Shown here piece by piece: positions 1 to 6,722 of a DNA stretch of 7,019 nucleotides. A model generated the notes under the pieces. That model saw nothing but the letters and a program-made list of their open reading frames with translations, was not told the origin of the DNA and did not search any database. Origin of the DNA: an uncultured Ruminococcus sp. (lineage in GTDB: Bacteria > Bacillota > Clostridia > Oscillospirales > Acutalibacteraceae); contig CACXGJ010000216.1 in the NCBI GenBank assembly GCA_902767125.1, positions 1-7,019 of the forward strand, written 5' to 3'. A program made the translations under genes and the position numbers. Numbering within the stretch: position 1 is the first letter of the stretch; every line of letters begins with the position of its first letter.

Positions 1-196
1 CGTGATTTCCGTCACAGAATAATATCCTGTACGGCTTGTCACAAAGCCATTTCAGCCAATACTTTTCTGTCGGACTGTTATCCCATATACCGCCGAAATC
101 TCCGCATATTATCACCGTATCATTTTCATTTGCACCAAAAAATTTATTTTTGAATCTTTTAAATTCTCCGTGAGTATCTCCCGTTACATATATCAT
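1..196 (-). CDS. Metallophosphoesterase, N-terminal part (cut by window edge)
   Basis: Only the first 65 codons are in the window; the frame is open to position 1. It is not closed by a stop here, so it is partial rather than broken. The translated N-terminus shows the calcineurin-like phosphoesterase signature: GDTHG at residues 6-10 (metal ligands D7 and H9), GDFGG at 32-36 (D33, the bridging metal ligand) and GNH at 63-65. The family uses a dinuclear metal centre to hydrolyse phosphomono- or diesters; the substrate cannot be told from this fragment. The start is the ATG at 194-196, preceded on the minus strand by GAGG (202-205) five bases upstream. The upstream lipoprotein gene ends 18 bases away with no visible terminator between, so co-transcription is likely. 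The protein appears cytoplasmic: no signal peptide is seen. Confidence 0.85.
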   Translation of the reverse strand, partial: MIYVTGDTHGEFKRFKNKFFGANENDTVIICGDFGGIWDNSPTEKYWLKWLCDKPYRILFCDGNH

Positions 197-214
197 AATA
201 ACCTCACTCCCATT

Positions 215-1660
215 TTACTGTGCAGGCAATACTTCATCCGAAAACAGCAAATACAATTCAGGTGTACTCAAATTACCGTCGGGATCTATCCTGTTCGTCA
301 CTTCATAATCGCTTACAGCCTTTGCTGTCACCTCTCCGTAATAGCCTGTTATTTCATCATTCTTGAAATAACCGAGGTCTTTCAGTCTTCTCTGCACTAT
401 CTTTACATTTTCATTTTCGTCACCCAAGTAAAATCTCATTCCTGCAGTTATGTTCAATGAATCATCAGCTACTACAACTATTGAAGACTGTTCAGGCTCT
501 GATGATTCTTCTATTTTAGATGATTCCTCTGACGATTCTTCTATTTCAGATGATTCCTCTGACGATTCCTCTATTTCAGATGATTCCTCTGACGATTCTT
601 CTATTTCGGATGATTCTTCTGACGATTCTTCTATTTCGGATGATTCTTCTGACGATTCTTCTATTTTGGATGATTCTTCTGACGATTCTTCTATTTCGGA
701 TGATTCCTCTGACGATTCTTCTATTTCAGACAATTCTTCTGACGATTCCTTGGATTTCTTTGAAGATTCTTCTGACGGATTGCCCGAAATTTCGGGATAC
801 ATCGTTTCTATAATAATGGAAAGTACCTGTGTTATACTGTTGCCCTGTCGGTTGAACAGGCTCTTATCTATCTCGTAGACTCTGTTTTCCTTGACAGCCT
901 TGAGATTTTTGAACATTTCGCTCTTTGCAAGCTTTTCCTTAATTCCCGTATCACAGAATATATATTGAGGATTTGAAAGAACTATCTTTTGGAATATATC
1001 ACTGTCCTCGACTCCGCATACATTGACTGCATTTGCATACTCAAACAGCTTTCCTCCGAAGCTGTCGTTGTATGCGACATTGCCGTCTGTGTCATATATA
1101 TAGCAGGCTGTCACGACAACCTTTTTTTCGGGAATTATCCTTTGAAGTTCTTCCATCGTATTTATAACCGATTCCGATTTTTTTATCCCCTTTGACCTTC
1201 CCGAATTATCTCCGCCCGCTACCGTACAGATACTTTCATACAGCACCTTCAGTTCATCATTGTTTTTTGCCTGTATCATATTCAGCACATTTATATCTTC
1301 TTCTTCAAGCTTTTTCTTGACATCTTTCGACAAGCCCTTATCAGCGAATACGACATCAGGCTTTACGGACAATATTTTATTTACATCAGGCTTATTTTCC
1401 TGACCGACTGTTTTTACATCCTCGATTTCTTCCTGTGTACATTCGTTTGAACGGGCTTTTATACGGTCTGCATATCCGCAGGCTATAAGTATATCCGCTA
1501 CGGAATCATCAAGACATACAATACTTTTAGGCTGCTTGTCAAAGGTATATCCTGCCACATTTACGGGATATTCCCCGTTACTGCTCTTATATGAACAGCT
1601 TCCCAAACCAAGTATCATCAACGCACTAATTATCACTGCCGTTATTCTTTTCATTTTCAC
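215..1660 (-). CDS. Lipoprotein: substrate-binding-like domain, Ser/Glu repeat linker, peptidoglycan-binding domain
   Basis: The protein has 481 residues, counted from a GTG at 1658-1660. The ATG at 1652-1654, two codons later, is an equally plausible start; a purine-rich stretch (AAGGAAAGAGAG) precedes both. Residues 1-21 are a lipoprotein signal peptide ending in the lipobox LGSC, with C22 as the lipidated residue. Residues about 45-290 resemble class III periplasmic-binding proteins of the BtuF/FepB (TroA-like) type, for example SIVCLDDSVADILIACGYADRI and the VNKILSVKPDVVFAD segment; these bind corrinoids, siderophores, haem or metals. Residues about 296-390 are a Ser/Glu linker with a 10-residue repeat. 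Residues about 404-473 are a peptidoglycan-binding domain (pfam01471 type: GDENENVKIVQRRLKDLGY, GYYGEVTAKAV). The expected topology is a membrane anchor, then the binding domain, then a linker reaching the wall. No permease or ATPase of an ABC importer is present nearby. It appears to be the second gene of a leftward operon. The ligand is unknown. Confidence 0.85.
   Translation of the reverse strand: MKMKRITAVIISALMILGLGSCSYKSSNGEYPVNVAGYTFDKQPKSIVCLDDSVADILIACGYADRIKARSNECTQEEIEDVKTVGQENKPDVNKILSVKPDVVFADKGLSKDVKKKLEEEDINVLNMIQAKNNDELKVLYESICTVAGGDNSGRSKGIKKSESVINTMEELQRIIPEKKVVVTACYIYDTDGNVAYNDSFGGKLFEYANAVNVCGVEDSDIFQKIVLSNPQYIFCDTGIKEKLAKSEMFKNLKAVKENRVYEIDKSLFNRQGNSITQVLSIIIETMYPEISGNPSEESSKKSKESSEELSEIEESSEESSEIEESSEESSKIEESSEESSEIEESSEESSEIEESSEESSEIEESSEESSEIEESSEESSKIEESSEPEQSSIVVVADDSLNITAGMRFYLGDENENVKIVQRRLKDLGYFKNDEITGYYGEVTAKAVSDYEVTNRIDPDGNLSTPELYLLFSDEVLPAQ
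501..750. repeat. 30-bp in-frame tandem repeat encoding the Ser/Glu linker
   Basis: Seven complete 30-base units run head to tail at 521-550, 551-580, 581-610, 611-640, 641-670, 671-700 and 701-730. Partial or degenerate copies flank them at 501-520 and 731-750, giving about 8.3 copies. Each unit encodes ten residues of the type SEIEESSEES on the minus strand. Between full units only four positions vary. Three of these are synonymous (GAG/GAA twice, TCT/TCC) and one exchanges Glu for Lys. Units 521-550 and 701-730 are identical, as are 611-640 and 671-700. Because the period is a multiple of three, copy-number changes would keep the reading frame. Confidence 0.95.
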
Positions 1661-1690
1661 TTTTCTCTCTTTCCTTTTTTAAAAAAATAT

Positions 1691-2923
1691 TCACTCTATC
1701 GAAAGCTGTCTTATGAACTGTTTAGCCACTCTCGGTGAACGACCGCCCTTTTGGATAGCCCACTTTTCAGCCTTTGCACAAAGCTCATCTGTATCCATCT
1801 CAATATCAGACTCCTCTGCAAGACTCCTTACGATTTCAAGATACTGTTCCTTGTCGGGCTTTGAAAAATTGACTGTTATCCCGAACCTGTCAGATAATGA
1901 CATCATTTCCTGAATAGTATCATTACGGTGCATATCATCTCCGTCACGGTCAGAAAATGTTTCTTTGATGATATGCCTTCTGTTTGAGGTCGCATATATG
2001 AGAGTATTTTCAGGTCTTGCGGCAAGACTTCCCTCCAATACCGCTTTTAACTCTGCATAGCTCTTATCCTCTCCCGAAAATGACAGGTCATCTATGAATA
2101 TAACGAATCTGAACGGCAGGGAAGCTATCTTATCAACAAGAAGCGGAAATTCCGATAATCTTTCCTTCGGCATTTCGACCATCCTCAAACCATCCTTGCA
2201 GTATTCGTTCAATATTGCTTTGACAGTAGAGGATTTTCCCGTTCCCCTGTCACCGTACAGAAGACAGTTATTGCTTTCTATTCCCTTCAGGAAAGCAACG
2301 GTATTATTCACAACTATCCCTCTCGGAGTATCATAGCCCTTGAGCGAGGACAGCCTTATACTGTCGGGATGTATGACAGGCTGTATATCACGCTCACGCC
2401 ATATAAATGCCTTGTATCTTGCGAATATTCCACAGCCGTTCTTCAAATAAAACTCTGCAAGGCGTTCCATTGTTTTATCCTCATCCGAAAATTCACTGAC
2501 AGGCTGACCGCATTTCCATCTCGGAAGATTTTCGGCTTCCAAGCCAAGCTCATCCCGATACTTATATTCGTCTAAAATAATTTCAGGAGAAAGACTGCTC
2601 AATTTCCTTATGGCACCGATATCCTTTCTTACCGCATCCAGAACCGTTGACGGAAGCCTTCCCTGTTCTCCTGCGGCTGATGCTCTCGAAAAGGCATTTT
2701 CATCAAACAGAACTGTTTCCGTAATACATTTGGCGAGGTTATCGGAACAGCCCTTGTCACACAGCACCGAAAAAAACTCTCCCCATGCTCTGCAAAATTC
2801 AAATATATCCTTGTCAAATGCCAAAAGCAGTTTATAATAAGCCTTTACAACAGTCCTGTTCAATATTCCCCTGTATATCGAAAGTGAGGACATCAATAAC
2901 AGTGCCTCTTTTGTACGATCCAT
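1691..2923 (-). CDS. DUF815-family AAA+ ATPase
   Basis: The protein has 410 residues and no signal peptide or membrane segment. The C-terminal half is a P-loop ATPase of the DUF815 (pfam05673) type. It has Walker A GDRGTGKS at 224-231, Walker B RFVIFIDD at 272-279, a sensor-1-like TSNRRH at 312-317, a candidate arginine finger in SLSDRFG (R346), and a sensor-2-like GRSPRVAKQF at 394-403. The N-terminal half (1-200) is mostly helical and not recognised beyond what is usual for the family. ATP binding and hydrolysis can be inferred with good confidence; the cellular target of DUF815 proteins is not established. The start is the ATG at 2921-2923, with GGGAAG about ten bases upstream and a good promoter 33 to 63 bases upstream. 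The stop lies 30 bases before the lipoprotein gene, so it is the probable first gene of the operon. Confidence 0.88.
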   Translation of the reverse strand: MDRTKEALLLMSSLSIYRGILNRTVVKAYYKLLLAFDKDIFEFCRAWGEFFSVLCDKGCSDNLAKCITETVLFDENAFSRASAAGEQGRLPSTVLDAVRKDIGAIRKLSSLSPEIILDEYKYRDELGLEAENLPRWKCGQPVSEFSDEDKTMERLAEFYLKNGCGIFARYKAFIWRERDIQPVIHPDSIRLSSLKGYDTPRGIVVNNTVAFLKGIESNNCLLYGDRGTGKSSTVKAILNEYCKDGLRMVEMPKERLSEFPLLVDKIASLPFRFVIFIDDLSFSGEDKSYAELKAVLEGSLAARPENTLIYATSNRRHIIKETFSDRDGDDMHRNDTIQEMMSLSDRFGITVNFSKPDKEQYLEIVRSLAEESDIEMDTDELCAKAEKWAIQKGGRSPRVAKQFIRQLSIE

Positions 2924-2962
2924 AAAAAATACACTTCCCGATTTATAGAATTTTACTTATAT

Positions 2963-2991
2963 ATTTTACTATGAAAAGCCCTTTCCGTCAA
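2963..2991 (-). promoter_or_regulatory. Promoter for the leftward ATPase-lipoprotein-phosphoesterase operon
   Basis: On the minus strand TTGACG (2986-2991) is followed after 17 bases by TAAAAT (2963-2968). Each box differs from the sigma-A consensus by one base and the spacing is optimal. Transcription would start near 2956, giving a leader of roughly 33 bases before the ATG at 2923. Confidence 0.75.
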
Positions 2992-2993
2992 TT

Positions 2994-3022
2994 AATTTTG
3001 TTTACCTAAATTTAACAAAATT
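2994..3022. promoter_or_regulatory. Inverted repeat between divergent promoters, candidate operator
   Basis: AATTTTGTT (2994-3002) and AACAAAATT (3014-3022) are perfect 9-bp inverted arms separated by 11 bases. The repeat begins three bases from the leftward -35 box (2986-2991). It overlaps the first two bases of the rightward -35 box (3021-3026). A dimeric regulator bound here could affect both promoters. The region is AT-rich, so some symmetry by chance is expected, and no regulator gene is present in the window. Confidence 0.4.
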
Positions 3023-3049
3023 GAATGGATTTTGCATAACTTTTATGAT
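3021..3049 (+). promoter_or_regulatory. Promoter for the YdbS/YdbT-like pair
   Basis: TTGAAT (3021-3026) is followed after 17 bases by TATGAT (3044-3049), one base from the -10 consensus. The start of transcription would lie near 3056, leaving a short leader that contains the GGAG-rich ribosome binding site at 3063-3071. Confidence 0.65.
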
Positions 3050-3072
3050 AAAATTATTATTCGGAGTGGAGC

Positions 3073-3597
3073 GTGGAAAAAATGAAACATCAGTCGATAA
3101 AAAAATTTCTGAAAAAATCAGAGCCTCACAGAATTTTCAAAAACAATCTTCTTTCGGAAAAAAGTATCATGCTGTGGCGTATAAGAGCCACCATCATTCT
3201 GATATCATATTCCTTCATTGACGGGGGATTATTTGTATTCTTCCCGTTTTGGTCAGTGGTTTTCGGAATATTCGGATTATCCGCATATATCATTGCCATA
3301 AAATTATATTTTCCGTTATTGTACAAACATTGCGGTTATTTCTTTGAAAACGATATCGTTTCGATAAACAGCGGTGTATTCATATACCACGAATCAAAAA
3401 TACAGATATCAAAGATACAGTACTGTATCATATCACAGGGACCTGTACAGAGAATATTCGGACTCTGTTCATTGAGGCTCCTTATGGCAGGCTCCTCCGA
3501 AAGTGTCAGTCAGATAACACTTATAAATGCCTATCGCCTGAAAAACTATATTGAAAACAGAAAACAAGGTGAACCAAATGGAGAAAAGAAAGTATAA
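3073..3597 (+). CDS. YdbS-like membrane protein with one bacterial PH (bPH2) domain
   Basis: The protein has 174 residues from the GTG at 3073; the ATG at 3082 is an equally likely start. GGAG at 3063-3066 sits six bases before the GTG, and GGAG at 3068-3071 sits ten before the ATG. Two hydrophobic segments lie at about 36-56 and 60-83. They are followed by a bPH2 domain (pfam03703 type) at about 88-160. Its recognisable core is ESKIQISKIQYCIISQGPVQ with RIFGL and the LMAG turn, which matches the family pattern of an 'IP..rIQ' strand followed by 'qgplqR.fGL'. This is the architecture of YdbS of Bacillus. Such proteins sit in the cytoplasmic membrane; in Bacillus the YdbS/YdbT pair has been linked to tolerance of certain bacteriocins, but the molecular role is unclear. 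Its stop overlaps the start of the next gene, so the two are probably made together. Confidence 0.8.
   Translation: MEKMKHQSIKKFLKKSEPHRIFKNNLLSEKSIMLWRIRATIILISYSFIDGGLFVFFPFWSVVFGIFGLSAYIIAIKLYFPLLYKHCGYFFENDIVSINSGVFIYHESKIQISKIQYCIISQGPVQRIFGLCSLRLLMAGSSESVSQITLINAYRLKNYIENRKQGEPNGEKKV
3566..3571 (+). promoter_or_regulatory. Ribosome binding site that fixes the YdbT-like start
   Basis: AAGGTG lies six bases before the ATG at 3578 and inside the end of the YdbS-like gene. The same frame also contains an upstream TTG at 3551. The well-spaced site argues for the ATG instead. Confidence 0.75.
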
Positions 3598-5029
3598 AAA
3601 AACTCATCCTTTTTCGATCATCAAAAAACTGAAAATATCCGTTGTGCTTGTCTTGATATCCGTAATACAGCAATTTTTATACCGTCCGAGAGATATTTTT
3701 GAATATGTTGCGACACTCGGCTTCAATGCTCTCTATGCCTTTGCAATAATCTCATACGCTGTCTATTCATACAGCTGTTACAGATACAGGCTTATCGAGG
3801 ACGGCATTCAGATAAAGGACGGTCTCTTTATCAAAAGACGATTCACTGTCCCATATTCCAAGATACAGACCATTGTTTTTAATTTTGATGCCTCTGCTGC
3901 AATTTTCGGTGCTGTAAAGGTATGCTTCGACACCCCGGCAGGCTTGAGCAAACAATATGATATTTCAGCCTATTTCTCAAAGAAAAATACCAATATCATC
4001 CTAATGAAAATACATGAGCTGAATCCCGAAATTTCATGTGTAAGAGCCAATTTTGTAAATACGCTTCTGATGTGTGCATTTTGGGCCAATCCCGCAACGG
4101 GCTTCCTTTTCATATCACCCGTCATCTCAAGACTCGGCAACATTGCAGGAAATGAGCTTGCCAATAATATTTTCCGTACACAGTCCGATTTCCGTTTGAG
4201 ACTTATTGCACTGAACATTCCTCCTGCAACTGCAGGTGCAGCAAGTATTCTATTGGTCGGCTGGGCTTTTTCAATGCTCGTATGCTTCATGCGATACGCA
4301 AGATTCAAAACATATAATCAGGGCGAATATATAGTCATCTCAAAGGGATTTGTCAATCAGAACATATCATTCATAAAAAGAAGCGGCATTTCAGCCGTTA
4401 CAGTCGAACAGAGCTTTTTGATGCACCTTATGGGACTGTACACGGCAGGCATAGTTACCATCGGTTCGGGAAAGCTCAAAGGCGATAAAAGCATTATTCT
4501 TGCACCGCAAGCCAAAAAAGATTTCTTTCAGGCTCTTAATAAGCTTTTAAAGATATCACGCAAAGAAAAGAAAAGTGTATATACTGCCAAAAATACTCTC
4601 CCATCATATTTGTACTTCCCGTTTTTTGTAACATCCATAACAGTGCTTGTCATAATGCTGGCTGACAATTTCAGTGTTATAAACGATCTTTTCAAGGCTC
4701 TCCTTTTATTCCTGCTTGCACCTTTATTCTGGTGGATGCTTTTCAGAATATTCTCCCACCGATATGCACATCTCGGTATAAGCTCTAAATATATCATAAT
4801 ATGCGGTTTCAGCAGACTTACACTCAAAACATATTACATTCCCTTTGACAAGATACAGTCTGTTGAGGTAACACAGAGCATCCCTCAAAGATTTGCGGAT
4901 ACCTGCAGCGTGACAGTATATCTGTACTTTGAAAACAAAAAATCCCATACTGTCAAGCATCTTCCAAAAGATAAGGTAGATGAGCTTCTTAATGAACGTA
5001 AGCTGAAAAACAAGATAAATCAAAAATGA
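3578..5029 (+). CDS. YdbT-like membrane protein with three bacterial PH (bPH2) domains
   Basis: The protein has 483 residues from the ATG at 3578, which overlaps the previous gene by 20 bases and suggests translational coupling. Three bPH2 copies alternate with membrane segments. The first is at about 68-148 (YRLIEDGIQIKDGLF, VPYSKIQTI), the second at about 249-326 (GEYIVISKGFVNQ, RSGISAVTVEQSFL, LMGLYTAGI) and the third at about 396-474 (GISSKYIIICGF, IPFDKIQSVEVTQS). Hydrophobic stretches lie at about 19-34, 49-66, 158-184, 208-237, 344-362 and 368-392. This matches the three-domain layout of Bacillus YdbT, the usual partner of YdbS. A complex of the two in the membrane is likely but not shown. 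The C-terminus is basic (NERKLKNKINQK). The gene ends inside the hairpin shared with the convergent gene. Confidence 0.82.
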   Translation: MEKRKYKKTHPFSIIKKLKISVVLVLISVIQQFLYRPRDIFEYVATLGFNALYAFAIISYAVYSYSCYRYRLIEDGIQIKDGLFIKRRFTVPYSKIQTIVFNFDASAAIFGAVKVCFDTPAGLSKQYDISAYFSKKNTNIILMKIHELNPEISCVRANFVNTLLMCAFWANPATGFLFISPVISRLGNIAGNELANNIFRTQSDFRLRLIALNIPPATAGAASILLVGWAFSMLVCFMRYARFKTYNQGEYIVISKGFVNQNISFIKRSGISAVTVEQSFLMHLMGLYTAGIVTIGSGKLKGDKSIILAPQAKKDFFQALNKLLKISRKEKKSVYTAKNTLPSYLYFPFFVTSITVLVIMLADNFSVINDLFKALLLFLLAPLFWWMLFRIFSHRYAHLGISSKYIIICGFSRLTLKTYYIPFDKIQSVEVTQSIPQRFADTCSVTVYLYFENKKSHTVKHLPKDKVDELLNERKLKNKINQK

Positions 5030-5061
5030 GGAGCGAGAAATAAAAACATTTCTCACTCCTC
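5028..5061. terminator. Bidirectional hairpin terminator between convergent genes
   Basis: The arms at 5028-5040 and 5049-5061 pair over 13 positions with one irregularity and an 8-base loop. In the rightward transcript the odd pair is C-A and the tail is only moderately U-rich. In the leftward transcript it is a G-U wobble and is followed by ATTTTTGATTT. The element therefore looks better suited to ending the leftward kinase-like gene, which stops 16 bases upstream of it. It begins inside the TGA stop codon (5027-5029) of the YdbT-like gene. Confidence 0.8.
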
Positions 5062-5077
5062 TATTATCATTCCTTGA

Positions 5078-6703
5078 TCAGTTCGAGTTTTCAGGTCCCT
5101 GACTTATGCTTATAACGATCTTTGAGCCGTATGATGCCATATCACCTGCATTATAGTTCTCATAACCGATTACCTTTCCCTCTTCGACCGTATCGCTTGC
5201 AACATAAACACCCGATGCAATAAAGCCCTGTTTGCCGAGTGCTTCGACAGCCGCTTCAAGCGACTGTCCGCTTATTGCAGGAAGCTCACGCTTCTGGGAA
5301 CCCTTGCTGACAGTGACAACTATGATGACACCCTTTTCAGCACTCATTCCCTCAACGGGACTCTGCTTTACAATAGTGCCTTCCTCCTGCTCACTGAACA
5401 TTTCTTCATTTGCCTTGACTATCTTATATTCGGAATCCTCATTCTGCATAGCTATTATATCATCATATTTCTGACCTATCAGGTTAGGTATCCTCATAAG
5501 ATACGGATTGACATTTGAATCCTCATCAACAGAGGTCTCGACTTCATTGTTTCCGAATATTTTCTGGAAGGCATCCGGATTTGTCTGTATCCAGTATGTG
5601 CCTACCACGAGAAGTATTAGCATTATTGCAAGAACTCCGAGTATTCCCCATACATAACCGGGGATACCCTCTTTCTTTTTCGGGACATATCTTTGAACTG
5701 TCTGTGTCTGTATTTCCTTTCTGCTGGCTTCATTCTGTATAGCCTTTACCGCAGGGGCTGAAGAAAGCTCTGTACGAAGCTCCTCAAAGGTTTTTGTTCT
5801 GTCTTTTTTATCGACCTGAAGTCCCTTTGACAATGCCTGAACTATATGGGGAGGCAGCTTTTTGTAAACAGCGGTTGAGATGGACAGCTTTCCGTCAGGC
5901 TTGCGTTCACTGCCCTTTTCGGGAAGGCTTCCCGTAAGGGTATAGAAAAGAGTCGCTGTCAGTCCGTAAACATCGGTAGATTCATCAAGAATACCGTTTT
6001 CCCTGTACTGTTCGGGGGCTGCACAGCCGTCCATAAGCTCGGATTCAAGAAATCCTCCTGTTTTTCTCATCTCGCCTATCACAAAGCCTTTAAGTCTGAT
6101 CTTGCCGTCTGTGGTGACTACAAGGTTTGAGGGAGAAATACCGTAATGACCTGTTTCAGCTTCATGGAGTGATGAAAGTGCAGATACCAATGGCATGAAC
6201 AGTGGTCTTGCCGTATTCCATTCAAGGCTTCCGCCACGCTTTTTCAGATATTCCTCGAATGATATATATTCATATGCTTCCTCGACAGTATATGATGTGT
6301 TGTTTTCGCTGAAAATATCGAATATCGGAGTTATCGCCTTTACATCTCTGAATCGTGCTATATTCCTGTAATATTTCAGAAATTCCTGATGAAGCTCATC
6401 ATATCTCTTTTCATAGTCATTTCTGACGATTATGCTGTTCTTTCCTTTTACTCTGCCGGCTATTCCCGCAGGCATGAACTCATTGATTATAACAGCCGAG
6501 TGCATGGTATTGCTGTAGCCCATATATTTGACTCCCTCTGCACTGCTCGATATTTTTTTTCCGACAATATAGTTTTCATTCTGTAATTTTGTCCCCAACG
6601 GGAGATGCGGAAGTGACTGTTCTGTATCTTTATCAAAACCGCAGTACGGACATATTTTTTCACCGTTATTTTCTTTCATGCAGCCGAAGCACAGTTGTGA
6701 CAT
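5078..6703 (-). CDS. PASTA-domain membrane pseudokinase with N-terminal zinc ribbon
   Basis: The protein has 541 residues. Residues 5-21 form a zinc ribbon (C5, C8, C18, C21). Residues about 36-315 follow the fold of a Hanks-type Ser/Thr kinase, and the later landmarks are kept: CAAPEQY at 227-233, DVYGL at 244-248 and DR at 301-302. The catalytic ones are not. The Gly-rich loop reads ISSSAEG (51-57), the ATP-binding Lys is N74 (VIINEF), HRD is HYG (186-188) and DFG is GFV (206-208). It is therefore predicted to be catalytically inactive. One transmembrane helix lies at about 348-371. Two PASTA domains follow at about 404-467 and 473-536; these face outside and in other proteins bind peptidoglycan fragments or beta-lactams. 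Architecture resembles PrkC/Stk1, minus activity and with two instead of three or more PASTA repeats. The ATG at 6703 is chosen because the zinc ribbon begins at residue 5. The ribosome binding site (GGCGG, nine bases upstream) is weak. The reading frame is intact, so this is not a decaying pseudogene. Confidence 0.88.
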   Translation of the reverse strand: MSQLCFGCMKENNGEKICPYCGFDKDTEQSLPHLPLGTKLQNENYIVGKKISSSAEGVKYMGYSNTMHSAVIINEFMPAGIAGRVKGKNSIIVRNDYEKRYDELHQEFLKYYRNIARFRDVKAITPIFDIFSENNTSYTVEEAYEYISFEEYLKKRGGSLEWNTARPLFMPLVSALSSLHEAETGHYGISPSNLVVTTDGKIRLKGFVIGEMRKTGGFLESELMDGCAAPEQYRENGILDESTDVYGLTATLFYTLTGSLPEKGSERKPDGKLSISTAVYKKLPPHIVQALSKGLQVDKKDRTKTFEELRTELSSAPAVKAIQNEASRKEIQTQTVQRYVPKKKEGIPGYVWGILGVLAIMLILLVVGTYWIQTNPDAFQKIFGNNEVETSVDEDSNVNPYLMRIPNLIGQKYDDIIAMQNEDSEYKIVKANEEMFSEQEEGTIVKQSPVEGMSAEKGVIIVVTVSKGSQKRELPAISGQSLEAAVEALGKQGFIASGVYVASDTVEEGKVIGYENYNAGDMASYGSKIVISISQGPENSN

Positions 6704-6722
6704 ATTATAATACCGCCATTCT

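Noticed and set aside
501..750. CRISPR array
   Set aside because: The 30-base units are directly adjacent with no spacers and lie in frame within a coding sequence.
450..878. Rightward Asp/Ser-rich open frame resembling an SD-repeat surface protein
   Set aside because: It is the antisense reading of the 30-bp repeat in the lipoprotein gene. It has no signal peptide, promoter or wall anchor, while the leftward frame has a complete set of recognisable domains.
1661..1690. Terminator between the ATPase and lipoprotein genes (T6A7 run)
   Set aside because: The run pairs only A with T, has no GC stem, and lies in a 30-base gap that also holds the ribosome binding site.
3551..3577. TTG at 3551 as the start of the YdbT-like gene
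   Set aside because: The ATG at 3578 has AAGGTG six bases upstream, whereas the TTG would lie deep in the previous gene without a comparable site.
4724..5056. Leftward open frame of about 110 codons overlapping the YdbT-like gene, and a similar one at 3970-4308
   Set aside because: Both lie antisense to a well-supported gene with conserved bPH2 motifs, and neither product resembles a known family.
5078..6703. Treating the kinase-like gene as a pseudogene
   Set aside because: The frame is uninterrupted, with promoter, zinc ribbon, membrane helix and two PASTA domains in order. The losses are confined to catalytic residues, as in maintained pseudokinases.
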